Notes: generated by a model from the letters alone, not told the origin. DNA of 64,000 nucleotides from Echria macrotheca (GCA_030411725.1 MU839827.1:1116001-1180000), one strand, 5' to 3'; shown: positions 30,394 to 42,478, counted from the first letter of the stretch. A program made the numbers and translations.

Positions 30394-32543
30394 TCACAGG
30401 AAAACCTCAAGATTTACCTCCAATGTGCTCACCGGGTATCTTCAATTTGTCAGCCTCACAGCCAAACAGGGTCACAGAGCACTAGCACTTACCTCAGATC
30501 GTATTTCTCCAGCACCGTCGGGTGCAATACGCCAAACTCCCCGATCCGCTGCACTTTGCCGTCCAATCGCAGATAGATGGCCGCCGCTCTCCCGTTGAAG
30601 AAGGTCGGTTCGTTGATCTCCTCGATGAAATACCCGTCGGACCTACTCGGATTCTTCTTGATGTCGAAGTCGACACTCTTGCCCTCGAGCCCCTCCTCAT
30701 GCGTGATGAAGGCGATGCGGAGCATCGACAAGACGCGGTCCAAAAGGCCATGGACCACCTCGAAGCCGCTAGTCTTGCCGTAGAAAGCGGCCGCCCACCT
30801 TCGTTCGTTCCGGGCTTTCCGCTCCCGGCTCTCATCCTTAAAGGCCACGTCCGAGACCTCCGTAATCATGAGCGGCAGTCGGACGGATTTGTTCTCACGG
30901 AGCGTCTTGAGCAGACCCGGCAATAACGATGTTCTTACAACCTGATATTCGGCCGACTTGGGATTGGCGAGCTTAATCGCAGTGGTCCCGTCATCAACCC
31001 GGTTCAACCACTCAAAGTTCTCCTCGTGTGAGCAGAGAATAAGCGGCATGACCTCGACCCACCCGGCCATCGCACACTCGTTCCGCACAATGTCGCTCAG
31101 CTTGTTGATAACAAGGGGCTTGCCGATCGTGGCGGACTTGTTTGGCGATGACCGTGGCAGATTGTTGAAGCCATAACCAATAGCCACATCCTCCATCTTC
31201 AACATGTTAGCCCAAATAGAGTCTTTGTCGAGAATTAGCGACACTTACCACATCGCAGGCGTGGAGGACATCCGCCCGCGTCGGGGGAACGGCAACCTTG
31301 ACGAACTTGCCGTCCTTGGAGGGTTCGGCCTTGTACGCCATCTTGCTCAAAAAGTTACATATCGAATCAGGAGACTCCTGCAATCCACAGCACTGGTTCA
31401 CGTAGTCTACTTCGACATCCATCGTTCTAACCGTTAGGCTGGGTGTGATGCGCGTCGTCCCATTGTGCTCCGAGATGATCTTGACAGGTTCGATGGTGAA
31501 CTGCTCCTCGCAGTACTTGGAGAACATGGCGACCATGATGTTGCAGACAATGTCCAGCTTCGTTTGGTCGGTTGCCGTAATCTCAATGAAGACATTTTTC
31601 GTGTTGAGGGTAATCTTGGAATGGTCGCCGTTGATGATAGGTGGGAGGGAGCACACAACCTTGTTGGCGTCGAAGATGACGGGATAGACCGGCTTGTCCC
31701 GAATGATATGAAGGTATCGGCCGAGATGCTTGTCCGTCTCGTAGAAAGCCATCAACTCCTCTCCATTCATCTTTTGGGTCTGGTTCAGGGGGATGAAGTT
31801 GATGTCCTTGGGCGGGAGGGCCTCATAGGTGAACGGGCCCTGAATTGTGTCGAGATCGTGAGTTCCGATTCTGCCTCGTTAGCTAACCCCCCAGAAGCGC
31901 CAAGATCGTCTGACACCTACGACACGAGCGTCCGTTGCCTCGCCAGGTTCTGATGGAGCTTGTCCTGAAGGCCGATGAAAGACTGGTAGGTGGCCTCTGT
32001 GAACTTGAGGTTTCGAAGAATCGCGCCGGCGACGTATGGCCGGACCTCGGCCGTCTCTTTTGTCACGGTGATTGTCTGCATCTTGCTCTCGGGAATGTCG
32101 AGCAGCTTGTAGTCGGGCGTCGCATGCTTGCCGCGGAAAATATTGAGGTGCAGCGCAATTCCTAAGCTACGTTCAGTCACCTAAACTTATGCTTCTCCCA
32201 CAAAGACCTACCCTCGAAGCAGAGCATATCGTATCGGTTCGCGGGAATCTCGATCGCCAGTTCCGGCGCCTGGTCCTTTGGGCGTGTCGGGTCATCTTCA
32301 GTGTCCTTGTCAAGCTCGATACCAAAGTCGAAGCACAGTTTCTGGAACTCGTCGACTGTGAAACTGTAAAGTTGTATATTATTAGACTAGTCTTGAAAAA
32401 TTGCCATGGACTCAAACACGGGTAGGCAGCTAAGGGGTTAAGAAATGACAAGTGGGATGTCAAGATGGGCATGGCGGGGTAGCTTCTTACTGCTGGCCGA
32501 GCTCCTCGAACAGGGCGTATTTGTCGACGTTTATGGTAGGCAT
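30394..32543 (-). CDS. FRS1: Cytosolic phenylalanyl-tRNA synthetase beta subunit
   Basis: Six exons: 32491-32543, 32212-32363, 31921-32161, 31249-31870, 30493-31196 and 30394-30439, total 605 residues. Introns are 127, 50, 50, 52 and 53 bp; joins give LGQHFTVDEF, CFEGIALHLNIF, TLVSIGTHDLDTI, HACDVMEDVAIGYG and KYDLRYPVSTLEVN, each matching the family. The B3/4 region (IGTHDLDTIQGPFTYEALPP), the B5 domain (PTRADVLHACDVMEDVAIGYG) and the catalytic-like core lacking class II active residues (INEPTFFNGRAAAI, IGEFGVLHPTVL) are in order. The last exon is only 46 nt and completes the C-terminus. The protein forms the alpha2-beta2 enzyme charging tRNA-Phe and edits Tyr-tRNA-Phe. Confidence 0.95.
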
Positions 32544-33496
32544 TGTCGCTGAGTTTCTGGCTCCAGAATCCAACGGTGCCGGTAGGAATTGGTTTGTTGT
32601 CCGAGATCGCGAGCTCAGAGAACGGAGGCGCAATTCGAGTTTGAAGGGCCCAGTCAATCGCAACACCTGAGACACACGGCCCAACCGGTGGGATGACTCA
32701 AATTCGCGGGACAATTTACTGCCTGTCCCGACCGCCTGCCTGGAATCACCGCCGTTCCTGAGACCCCACATCTCCTGGCGCAATTTCTGCCTGACTGCCT
32801 GATGGGTGGGTCCCGCACGGACATCGCAAATTTGCGATCGTGCACTGGCCACAGGTCCTGCCTATAAATTTGCGGCCGCGCTCCCAATTCTTGCTCGATT
32901 CTTCTTCTTTTCTTCTTCATACTTACCTTGATTGAGTGCAGGGAGATCACGAACACCTTGCACTATGGTGGCGAGCCTGCATTGCACATCGTGGTGCTTG
33001 CTGCCATGAATTGTCCTTCGGGGCCGTTCCGGTCGGAATTTTTGCGCTGTCCAAACCTTCTTTTCCACTATGATCGTCGCTTGCGAGCGGCGCCATGGAG
33101 GAGAAACAATCCGTGTTGCGTTGATGAGAGCGCCTAATGTGCAATGCTCCCACCGGTCTGTCCATTTCGCCATCCATGACATGATATGGTGACGCGCGCG
33201 CTTGGATCTCGCGACACGTGTTTTGGCCTGCCCATACGCCGTCCGTCTGCTCGACTTGCTGGGTTGGCCCGTTGTTTGACCACACAGATGCAAGAGAGCA
33301 AGCAGGGTCCAAGTAGGAATCACCAAGTTCATGCGCACGTTCTGATCCTATTTCACAGCACGAGAGTCACGATGCATATTTCGAAGTACATTCTCAAGGG
33401 ACAAAATGATGTATTGAAGTATCTGACTGGGCAAGGTTATCGCTTATCGCCAGCAAGTACGGGACCGTCGCAGTCGCCGTCACTCAATCCGCCTTA
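32544..33496. other. Upstream region of FRS1
   Basis: 0.95 kb between FRS1 and the hydrophobic orphan gene, both on the minus strand. No supported gene; the pyrimidine-rich stretch near 32895-32925 may belong to a leader or antisense transcript. Nothing else seen. Confidence 0.45.
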
Positions 33497-33952
33497 TCAG
33501 CAGAAGCCGAGCGACCTCTTTCTTACCAGCTCAGCCAGCATGCGATAGCCAACTAAAACCAAGGAAGCAATGAGACCGATCAGGCTCACCAACTTGCTAA
33601 AGCAGTAGAAGGTCAGGCCCGCCAATATGCCAAACCAGGCGGCAATGCCGACAACACAGCCGACAATACAGCAGAGGAACAGGCACCCCAGTATGAAAAA
33701 CCAGGAGACGAACACGCCCAGCAATATGCGAAGCCAGGTGGTAACGCAATACCAAGTCAGGCCGGCGATATAGTCCAATCCAGTAATGGCTAGGTTGAGC
33801 AGAACTCTTATCGTGCACAGAGCCACGATGAGCAACTGGACGTTGATCCAAAGAAAGATCCCAGCCTTGCAGTAGTACCACAGATCGCCGAGCACGTCTT
33901 CTATCCCACCGCAGAAGCATGGGACTCCCGGGAGGCACTCGAGGCCCTCCAT
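33497..33952 (-). CDS. Small cysteine-rich polytopic membrane protein, unknown
   Basis: Single open exon of 151 residues from ATG 33952. After a short acidic Cys-containing N-terminus (residues 1-24) the chain is almost continuously hydrophobic with three to four predicted membrane spans, ending in a basic LVRKRS tail. It is unusually rich in Cys and Trp. Two segments look like copies: AGLTWYCVTTWLRILLGVFV and AGLTFYCFSKLVSLIGLIAS, suggesting an internal repeat of about 30-45 residues. No family recognised. A strong donor-like GTAAGA lies inside the final codons (after ...LAEL), so the C-terminus may be altered by splicing. Confidence 0.55.
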   Translation of the reverse strand: MEGLECLPGVPCFCGGIEDVLGDLWYYCKAGIFLWINVQLLIVALCTIRVLLNLAITGLDYIAGLTWYCVTTWLRILLGVFVSWFFILGCLFLCCIVGCVVGIAAWFGILAGLTFYCFSKLVSLIGLIASLVLVGYRMLAELVRKRSLGFC

Positions 33953-35338
33953 TTTCGCTTGCTTGCTTGCTCGAGAATTGAATCACAACACACAGTAAGT
34001 AGATACTGGGGAGTGATGAATGGGCAAGAATGTAAGAGAAGATCAGATATCGCCGGTGGAGGTAACTCTGGGGGTTCTGGATAGCAGATGGATCCAGGAC
34101 TTTGAGATGGACGGCGCCGGCCGGGTTTAAATACATACGGGAGGATCTACAGTCGCGTCTGATATATACAATTGTCGTCGATATAACTGGTTTGCTCAAG
34201 GACAAGGCGGGTATCGGTCTCGACAAGGGACTGGCAACAGGGCAATTCTGAGAGCTCAACAGCATTGTTTTCAGCCTGATAGGACCGCAGCACCGACGTA
34301 ATTCTGAAGGCCGAAATCTCTCTTGTTCTTTGCATACTGCTGAAAAGCTAGAGTATATAGTCGATCCATGACCTCCCCAACTTTAGAAGGTGTCCATGGA
34401 ACTTGGCGAGGCTACCAGGCGCTTTTCGCTTCTTTTTAGGGGCCAGCTTCAAAGCCGCCTCGAATATTTGATGATTCGCTATGCCGCGCAGCGTCCCGAA
34501 CAACACCTTGGTCAGGTCGCAGATCCTTTTTGAGTCCTACAAGGATGGTCGACACCTTGGATAATACAGCCTTGGTGTTTTGTATCCCCCGGTCGTACTT
34601 TGTCAGCTCGGTTTCAGGGCAACGGAAAACTCAAGTGCTCGCAAACCTTTTGCGATTTCAATCACAGGTAAAAAGAAGGCACCGAAAACCTCGACACATA
34701 GAGATCTAGACCACGCCGTCGATGGGTTTCTCGCCCAGACTGATGCTGAAATGATAGGCATCAGAGCTGATGTTGCGGTGAAGTTGTTAAGCTGTTGGTT
34801 AGTAGAGATTGTGGTAGATTTTGCATGCTCATGCTCTTACTACCTATTCTATTCGAACATGGTGATAGTAATTGAGCAACCTGTACCGTGTACGGGACAT
34901 GTACAACTTAGCTATCGTTGACCGCGTAGTGTACAGTCCCGGGCAAGTCATCCTCATACCTGATGAATATGCATCATGGTAGGTAGGTAGTCCAGCCATC
35001 AGCTGAATAAAAAATGGTCCATCCCGACCACTCCTGAGCAAAGTCCTAAAATTCGAACAACATGGCCAGCACTGGGAGCTGGAAGACCTGGTACTTCGCT
35101 TAACCCTGAGTTCTCGAACAAAGCGACCGGATAAAGACTTGCTGTCTGAAATATAATCAGGAAAGAACGATCTTGTTGATTCTGCACAATCGGATTGTGC
35201 GTCCATGTTCTTTGTCAAACAACATTCATGTCCCAAAACACATCTCCTCCAAGATGAATAAAAACATTCGCGGTCCTTCTTCGATCCGCAACTCGTCGCA
35301 AACTTGAGACATCGACCTTGAATCGTTCTCTTGCGAAG
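33953..35338. other. Divergent intergenic region between two orphan membrane protein genes
   Basis: 1.39 kb. A TAGG tract lies at 34978-34991. TATATA-like sequences occur at 34158-34163 and about 34354. No supported gene. Confidence 0.45.
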
Positions 35339-36604
35339 ATGGCAGATGGACCGGAGACCCCGTCGGGGACCGCCGGCATGGATAACACCAGCAAATCATC
35401 CAACTGGACTATAGTTCTCTATGTTTGCGTATCTGTTATCCCCATCGCATTCATCTGCTGTGGTATATGGTGGTACATCCGCAAGACGCGGCGCGATCCC
35501 AAGGCCAAGCAGCTCGACCTCGAGATGAACAAGATCGGCAAGAACTGGTGGTCGGCCAACTACCTCGAGCTCGGCAGCCAAGACAACCTGTCCAGGCAGG
35601 CTCAGAAGCGAGAACGTGTTTACGAGAACCTGCTCAAGACACAGCGGCCAAATATCTTCAAGGAAGACACGCCAAGTGATCCCGGGTTAAAGCCTGCACC
35701 TCAACCTCGACCTCAACCAGCTGCTAGTCTGCCAACAGCACCACCCCCGGTTGCTGTCTCGACAAGCAAGCGAGATAACGCCCTCGGGCCGGATCCCCGT
35801 CAGTTTTATGAAGGATACGGGCCGCGGGATGATATGTCGTCGGTCTACTCGCAGGAGGAGGACATTCCGAATGCGCGAAGCATTGCGACGACTTTCAGAC
35901 CCCCAGCTCCGGTACGGCCGAACGCCAGTTCCTCCGCCTCTACATCGGAAATCGAACGCATCCTCCGTCTAGATCTCGGAGCGAGGCCGTCGGCTCCTGT
36001 TGCTCGCACACCCGCCGCAGCTCCTAGTACCCTCGACTCTATTGTCGAGGAGAAACCACCAGAGCGGACGTCGCGTGAGAAGGAGAAGAAACGCGAGGAG
36101 GAGAAGATACGTGAGGAGGAGAAGAGACGGGAGAAGAGGCGGCAGGAAGAAAAGAGCCGAGAGAACGAGAAGGAGAGGGCATCACGGTCTGAGCGGGAGA
36201 GATCCTCTCGTGAGAAGGGAAAGGAGAAGGAAAAGTCTTCGCGGGGCGAAACCCGCGAGACCGAAGATCCCAAGTCTTCTTCTTCCCGACGCCGCCGCGA
36301 GCTTGTTGAAACCCACACTCACGAGGCTACCGACCACCTGTCCCGACGTCACCACCACCGTGTGCACGTCAGCCACAGCAAGCACGGTAGCAGCAGCAGC
36401 CACCACCGGTCAAGTGACGGCCATAAGTCCAATGACAGGCGACACGATGGCGATGACGAGCGGGAAAAGGAGCGGGAGAAAGAACGCCGCCGGGAGAAGG
36501 AGAAGGAGCGCGAGCGTCAACGAGACCGGGAACGTGACACCGACAAGGGCCGGGAACGGAGACGGAGACGCGAGGAGGACCGTGGGCGGAGGAGCAAACG
36601 GTAA
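35339..36604 (+). CDS. Single-pass membrane protein with a charged, Arg/Glu/Lys-rich C-terminal half, unknown
   Basis: Single exon of 421 residues from ATG 35339. Residues 1-23 are polar, 24-46 form one membrane segment (TIVLYVCVSVIPIAFICCGIWW) followed by a basic RKTRRDPKAK stop-transfer, so the bulk is cytosolic or nuclear-facing. A conserved-looking juxtamembrane block follows (GKNWWSANYLELGSQDNLSRQ). The rest is disordered: a Pro-rich stretch (120-150), a tyrosine-containing stretch (160-190) and from about 245 long alternating RE/KE/EK repeats, a His/Ser-rich patch (RRHHHRVHVSHSKH) and a final RE/RR run. Family not recognised. The stop codon overlaps a GTAAGT donor-like sequence at 36601, so an extra 3' exon cannot be excluded. 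Confidence 0.6.
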   Translation: MADGPETPSGTAGMDNTSKSSNWTIVLYVCVSVIPIAFICCGIWWYIRKTRRDPKAKQLDLEMNKIGKNWWSANYLELGSQDNLSRQAQKRERVYENLLKTQRPNIFKEDTPSDPGLKPAPQPRPQPAASLPTAPPPVAVSTSKRDNALGPDPRQFYEGYGPRDDMSSVYSQEEDIPNARSIATTFRPPAPVRPNASSSASTSEIERILRLDLGARPSAPVARTPAAAPSTLDSIVEEKPPERTSREKEKKREEEKIREEEKRREKRRQEEKSRENEKERASRSERERSSREKGKEKEKSSRGETRETEDPKSSSSRRRRELVETHTHEATDHLSRRHHHRVHVSHSKHGSSSSHHRSSDGHKSNDRRHDGDDEREKEREKERRREKEKERERQRDRERDTDKGRERRRRREEDRGRRSKR

Positions 36605-39215
36605 GTCCTTTCAGACTGGGAGTGAGCAACGCAGGTGAGTCGAGTCCTTCCTTCCTTTATCTCCTATATCTATCCTAGTGGCTATAATTGATTTTTTTTT
36701 ACTCTAATTTATTCGAAAGAATGTTTCCTAACCACAGATGACTTGACTGTAGACCGTGACAGCTAAGAAAGACGCAGAGAAATTGAAACATGCCCGTCCA
36801 TCCAGGGAGAACCTCACCTCCCCCGCTATCCCTTCCCCTTATCACTATGTCCCTAGAAATAAAAGAAGAACTACTTTGACTTACACTCGCCACTCGTCAT
36901 CGGCGAAGGAATCTACCTCCTACTGTGGTTGAATTGAAAACATAGACACCCCAAATGAACCTCGCCACCTATCACCCAGATTGTCCTCTTTCCGTTGAAT
37001 AACCAACTTCAGCAAGCAAAGAAACCAACATGATATCATCGAATCCGCGAACAGATGACCACCTCCTTCCAGATTGGGTAAATACAGATAACACCCGGCC
37101 GTTGCAACCCTACCACCACACACCACCACGCACATACATACATACCCGCCCGCTTTTAGTTGGGTCTGCAAGATCCCCAGCTTGATGTCTGCAGAAAAAA
37201 ATAAAGTTGCCACGGATCCATCCATCAGTTATCGGGCGCTCCGTCCCCTAGCTCCAGTCCCTACCCACATTAGCATCCGCCGCTTCCCCCCTTTCCAGAC
37301 CCAGTTCTAGACCCCGTCACCACGTACATCCATCCCCCCGGCCGGTCTTTTGGGGAATACCCACAGCACGTGTACACAGCCTACCTACTCTACCCACATC
37401 ATCCACAATTCTTTCCCACATGCATGGGGCCTGCATAACCTGGATTCGACCTTTACCCCGATAGAAGTTTCCCGGTTTGGTGGTTTGGGGGATAGGGACG
37501 TCCCCACGCTGGTCCCTGAGTTTACCACCATTGACCACCACCACCAAATATCTATACTTTAATGAACAAAAAAGCAAAAATGAAAATCCAGCATCCCGAC
37601 CTGAAATGCACATCCACCCATCATAAATATGCGACCTGACTCCAGTAGAATAAGTCACCAGAAAAGAATGAGCAAAAAAATTGAGGGATTACTTTCCCCA
37701 TTCCATCCCTCGCTCGGTACCTAACCGACCAAACACCCCCTCCTTCCCCTCCGGCCTCTCTTCCATCATCAAATGACAAGTGTGCGGCCCAACGGCTCAG
37801 ATGGGCCGGATAGCCACGCTGCACGCACCTGCATCCAAATAGGGCCCAGTCTCTCCAAAGGATTCAAACCAAGACCCTGAATTGATTGGTGCATCTAACT
37901 AGTACCTAGAGATAAACTTAAATCCTCTCAAGTATCCTTCCTTCCCAAGGAGACACACACACACACACACACACACACACTCAAACCAGCACACACAACA
38001 AAACCAACGCAACATACCGTGCGGAATACGTATTTCATATCATAGGTACAGTCGCGGCAGGGCTATGAAATTGCACCAATGAGATGTAATGTTCCCCAAA
38101 ATTACACCCATTCCCACATTCCCAACCAACGTAATCCGTGAAACTATCCAGAGCGAACCCCCTCCCGCCCCCAACCACGACACAAACAAAACGTCATAAC
38201 AAATAGTGGATAGTAGATAGAAAGAAAACTACCAAAAGGTTAATCAAACATTCCCAGCCCCGAGGTTCACAGCCTCAATTAATCCCCTCAACATGTCCCA
38301 ACCATCTTACTTGGAAACTAGGCCGCCTACCTACTCGAAACTATAAAATCTAATAATCCACCCGAAAAGAGGAGAGGCAGTTATACACGAACTCTCAAGT
38401 CCCAAGTTCCCAAACATTCCAAGCCGTAGAAAGAATCTTGGAAAGAAGCTTGGCATCTCTCTGGCGTCAAACCTTCTCCAACAATGGTGCCGCACCGCAC
38501 CGCACCACACCGCGCCGCCCCGCGCCGCAAGCCACCATCTCGGAATTCCCCCAAACCCCAAATCGCAAACCCTGTTTCTGATCTCTCATTCCTTACGCAC
38601 GTGGAATACAATACCGTCGGTCCAGACGTGTTAGACAAACGGCCGTACCGATACCAGGAAATTCTTATGTCACAGACACACACAGACTCAAACATACGAC
38701 ACGATAATTCGTCCTTTCCACTGTAAACATAACACATCTAGGCATCTTTCCTCTCTTGGCCAATATGGCACAATTAATCCCAACCTAAGTACCAGAAGAA
38801 AAAGCTCACTCCCGCACAGGCCAAAAACCTCGCCTGACGCGCTTACAAGACCTTCCCAAAGCCCTGGCTGGCTTTTCTTCCCCAGAACCCAAACGAAAAA
38901 AAAACGTAAGCCCCTTGTTAGTTATCATGAATTTCCCCCAGTCCAACGCCGCACCCATGTGGTCTAAAACCCTTCGCAAGGAGAAAATGCAATAACGCCG
39001 GGCCCTCGACAGGGGCATGAGCCGAACAAAGGAACAAACTATACACAGAGAAATCCGTCGCAAAGATAATCGACGGTGGCGTTGAATGGCCGTAGCTGCA
39101 TGCCGAGCAGGCTTGCTATAACTGGCCCCAGAGAATGACGGTTGCGAATGGTCGATGAATCGGTGACCAAGTTGGCGTAACTCCTCGAGATATATATAAG
39201 GGTCGAAGGAAGAGA
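36605..39215. other. Long convergent intergenic region
   Basis: 2.6 kb between two genes that end toward each other, far longer than 3' UTRs need. The plus strand is strongly C and A rich with few G. Includes an AC array at 37953-37980 and a degenerate CCGCA/CCGCG tract at about 38484-38530. No frame has coding character and I see no tRNA or transposon signature. It may hold an unrecognised non-coding transcript. Confidence 0.45.
37953..37980. repeat. (AC)n microsatellite
   Basis: About 14 AC units read directly. Confidence 0.9.
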
Positions 39216-39716
39216 TCATGAGTTCTGCGTCTCGCTGCGCCAAATACCCGCGCCTAGGGGCTTGCTGACACCGAGACCCACACCAACCGCAATGCCAATC
39301 ACCAGTACGCCGATGAGTATCTTGACGATGATGCGGTTCCGCTTGGTCAGGTTGGCGAGACAGTTGCAGCTGTGTCGGCTCTTCTTGGCCGCCTTGGCCT
39401 TCCGCCGCCAGTGGTCTTGGCCGGGCCACACTTGGCAATCCGTGCCCCCCTTCGTGCATTCGGTGGATTTCCGGTTGCATGTGTCCGTCGTCGTGATCAT
39501 AGCTTCGATGTCCGTGTCAAAGGGGTTCGCATTGTGTGAACTAGCAGGTGTGGAGAGGTCCGAGGGGCGCGGCAGGCCGACATTCTTCTCAGCGGTCGGG
39601 GTTACCACGTCGGAGCCAAACGTATCCTGAGAAGGCTTGGGGGCCAGGCGCGTGGTAGTCGTCTCGACGGTCAAACCCGTCTTCTCGTTCCTCTCCTCGC
39701 GTGTAACGGAAGCCAT
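39216..39716 (-). CDS. Small C-terminally anchored membrane protein, unknown
   Basis: Single exon of 166 residues from ATG 39716. The first 85 residues are polar, Thr/Ser-rich and probably disordered (including NPFDTDIEAM). Then a short Cys-containing block (TCNRKSTECTKGGTDCQVWPGQDHW), a basic RRKAKAAKKSRHSC segment, and one membrane helix at about 130-150 (IIVKILIGVLVIGIAVGVGLGV), ending in a short SKPLGAGIWR tail. The topology predicts a cytosolic N-terminus and a short outside tail. The conserved-looking WPGQDHW...KAKAAKKS block argues for a real gene. Function unknown. Confidence 0.6.
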   Translation of the reverse strand: MASVTREERNEKTGLTVETTTTRLAPKPSQDTFGSDVVTPTAEKNVGLPRPSDLSTPASSHNANPFDTDIEAMITTTDTCNRKSTECTKGGTDCQVWPGQDHWRRKAKAAKKSRHSCNCLANLTKRNRIIVKILIGVLVIGIAVGVGLGVSKPLGAGIWRSETQNS

Positions 39717-42478
39717 GGTGAGGGATTGTAGTGCTAACCGGCTGGAAGAGTAATTATATGGGGTGGTTGGGTGGTGAATGAGTCGGTGTCGAACTGGTCT
39801 GACCAGAACAGAGGATTATATGGTCTCTGAAACAGCGAATCGAGAACTGGGAGCGAGTCAGCCACGACCTAGACGGCGGAAGGGACCGGCCAGCTGGGAG
39901 GGCACAACGAATATCGGACGGACTTGGGGAGGGCAATGACGAGCCTGTGGGAGGTGGGAGAAGCGTACAGGCAGGATTAAAACGGCAAGTGAACTGACCA
40001 CTGGTTGCAATGGCCGATTGTGCAAGGAGGCGCGCAGAGAGAAGGGAAAGCTGAGGCGATCACGGTACCCGCGGTCCCGTTCCAGCAGGAGGTTGTGGGC
40101 GGGCTCACCAGACACCACCAGCAAGCTTCGTACCGTTGAGTGACAAAAAAGATCGGGGGCGAGTCGCAACGAGCCTCGACTCCCACACACGACGAGTGGT
40201 GGAATGGTCGAATTGGGCCGTTGGTCGCGAAAGAGAGAGGCGTCGCGAACGAGAGAATGGGTAATTGGCAGAATGAAATGGGAAATGAGGGCCTGAAGAG
40301 CACGAGCAGCAGCTGGCAGCAGCAGCACTTGGTCCTACCCAGCACGTCGCCTGTCGCCAGCGGGCGGCCAGCAGCAGGGGTGGCTTGGGGCAGCTGTGCC
40401 TGGCCAATCTGGAAAAGTCGGTCCACCGGGTGCATGCGGCGCATTGGAGATGGACCCGCCATGGACCCGCCCGCGACAAGCATCCCATCTCCTGCAAGTT
40501 GCGACCCCACCAGCAAACCTGCGATTCCCCATTTCGGGCCTTTGCTAGACGCCCAAGCGACCGCTGCCACCACACCATCTCGGCTGCTTCCACCCAGACC
40601 GTGGGCCTGTGGTCGACGGCGAAAACAAAGCACGAGGCCTCTCCGCGCGACCATAAACAAGCCCAGCTCCGAGACAAAACATTGTTTGTCTCTTGCCAGC
40701 GAAGCGGCGGCCGGTGAGCAATCTAATTGTCGACAGGCAATCTCGACAAGTGCTTTCTGCCCAAAGCGAGCGACAGGACGCAACAACCTCAGGCTGAATG
40801 ATTCAGTCGCCTGTCGCGCTGTGTGTGCGAGCTGCTATCAGCACACACGGTCTACCTACTCTAGCGGCGACGCACCTCGACGCATCCACGCGGTTGTGGC
40901 AGCGAAGCAAACCTGGGAGATGCAAGCCTGGATAAAGTACTCGAGTGGCGAACGGGCGGTCATTGTTTGACGGACGGCCGCTCGGCAGTAGATCTGGAAG
41001 CTCTCGACACACCTGCCATTTCGAACCACCCAGCCTTCCAGGTTCGGGGTGCCAGCCTTCTCGGCCGCATTCTGTCGCTGTGGCATCTCATGACAGCACC
41101 TTATCTTGACTTCCAAGAAAAGTGAAAAACGGTGCTTATGCAGGTCCAGGTAGCGGCAACACCCAGCTCGCCCAACAGCCTTCCATCATGACCCTCCATC
41201 AAACGCGCAGACGACAAGAACTTTACCCACCAGGGAGGTGCCTGACCTGTTCTAGCCCGTTTGTTGGTGCTGTTACAGCCGCGCACCCCATGGCCTCGCA
41301 GGAGGGAGCTGCACTTCTCACAGGTTGTTCGCTGCTGCGGCCCCGATGTCTTGGGCGAGGAAACACGTGCTCGTCCGGTCATCACCTGCAAAAAAGCCTG
41401 TCAGTCGGTCACCGAGGCCAGCCCCCATTCGCAAGAAGGTGCGGAGGAAAAAGCATCAACGGCCGTTCCTCATGCCGTCTACCAAAAATAAGAAACGCAG
41501 CGGGACGAAGATGTCTGGCATCACGGACCCGACGCCTCAGTAGCCGCATGCCCAAACCGAAGCCGCAATGGATAGATTGATGCCATGTCTGTTTCTCTCG
41601 CCCGAGTGGAACATGCGTTCTTAGCATGACGATTAATTACGTGCGTGTCTGCCAAGCCACACCGGCACGTTTTTCTTGGCCGAGCTTGTTCTTGTGTCAT
41701 TTTCCATGAAACTTGACGAGCGATGAAATCAAGGTGGCTGGAGTTGTTTCTCTAGAGTAGGGAAATCTTTTTAGAACGCTCGGAGCATGCAAACGCAAGT
41801 GACCGTGATCCGATCAAAAAAAGAAAAAGTGTTCTCTGCCGCACAGAAGAAGCCGAAGCCTCACTCTCGACGCTGGGACACAAAAAAGTGCCAGCCACCC
41901 CCGCCTCACAGTCAAGCAGTTCAAGCATGGGGACTCGGCGCGATGCCCATTTTGGAACATGGTTGGACAGCGATTGCGGGTCCCGCACTTGCATCTGCGG
42001 GGTCGGAAGAGGATCCCCCAAATCTGCAAATCTGGAGGAGCTGAGAAGCGATTCCACCGGCCGTCCACCCGCCCTCCCAGAGTCCCAGGATTCTAGACCC
42101 GCTGAGCGCATCGCATTGCGCACGACACAACGCTGGGACTTGCCGGACCGACAGACCACCTTCCCTTCTCCGCAGTTGAAACCGTTGACCCGTTTAAGGA
42201 GGTCATTTTTACACTGGTATCCTCGTTCGCCACTGGTAACTAGTATCTGTGTACTGTGGTAGGTAGATCTAGAGAATCGGGAGCCCAAGATTTCGCACGA
42301 ACAAAAAGGTCTCGTCCGACCTCGCGCGGACACACCGACAATTTTGGGTAATGGTTTCGGACGAACAAAGTTTGACACAGAACCTATCTAGGTACCGACA
42401 GACAGTACACAGATACACAGTTCCTCCACGGTACAATACAAACCAAGACAATTTTAGAGAGAGAGAGAGAGAGAATCC
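39717..42478. other. Long intergenic region
   Basis: 2.76 kb between the start of the small membrane protein gene and the 3' end of the epoxide hydrolase, both minus strand. Two overlapping open frames of about 270 codons (plus 40140-40970 and minus 39977-40786) face each other; both have low-complexity translation without a domain, so I do not call them. A short GA array lies at about 42457-42472. Confidence 0.4.

Noticed and set aside
39977..40970. Two overlapping opposite frames of about 270 codons
   Set aside because: Neither has a domain, signal peptide, or conserved-looking block; both depend on a GC-rich stretch without stops.
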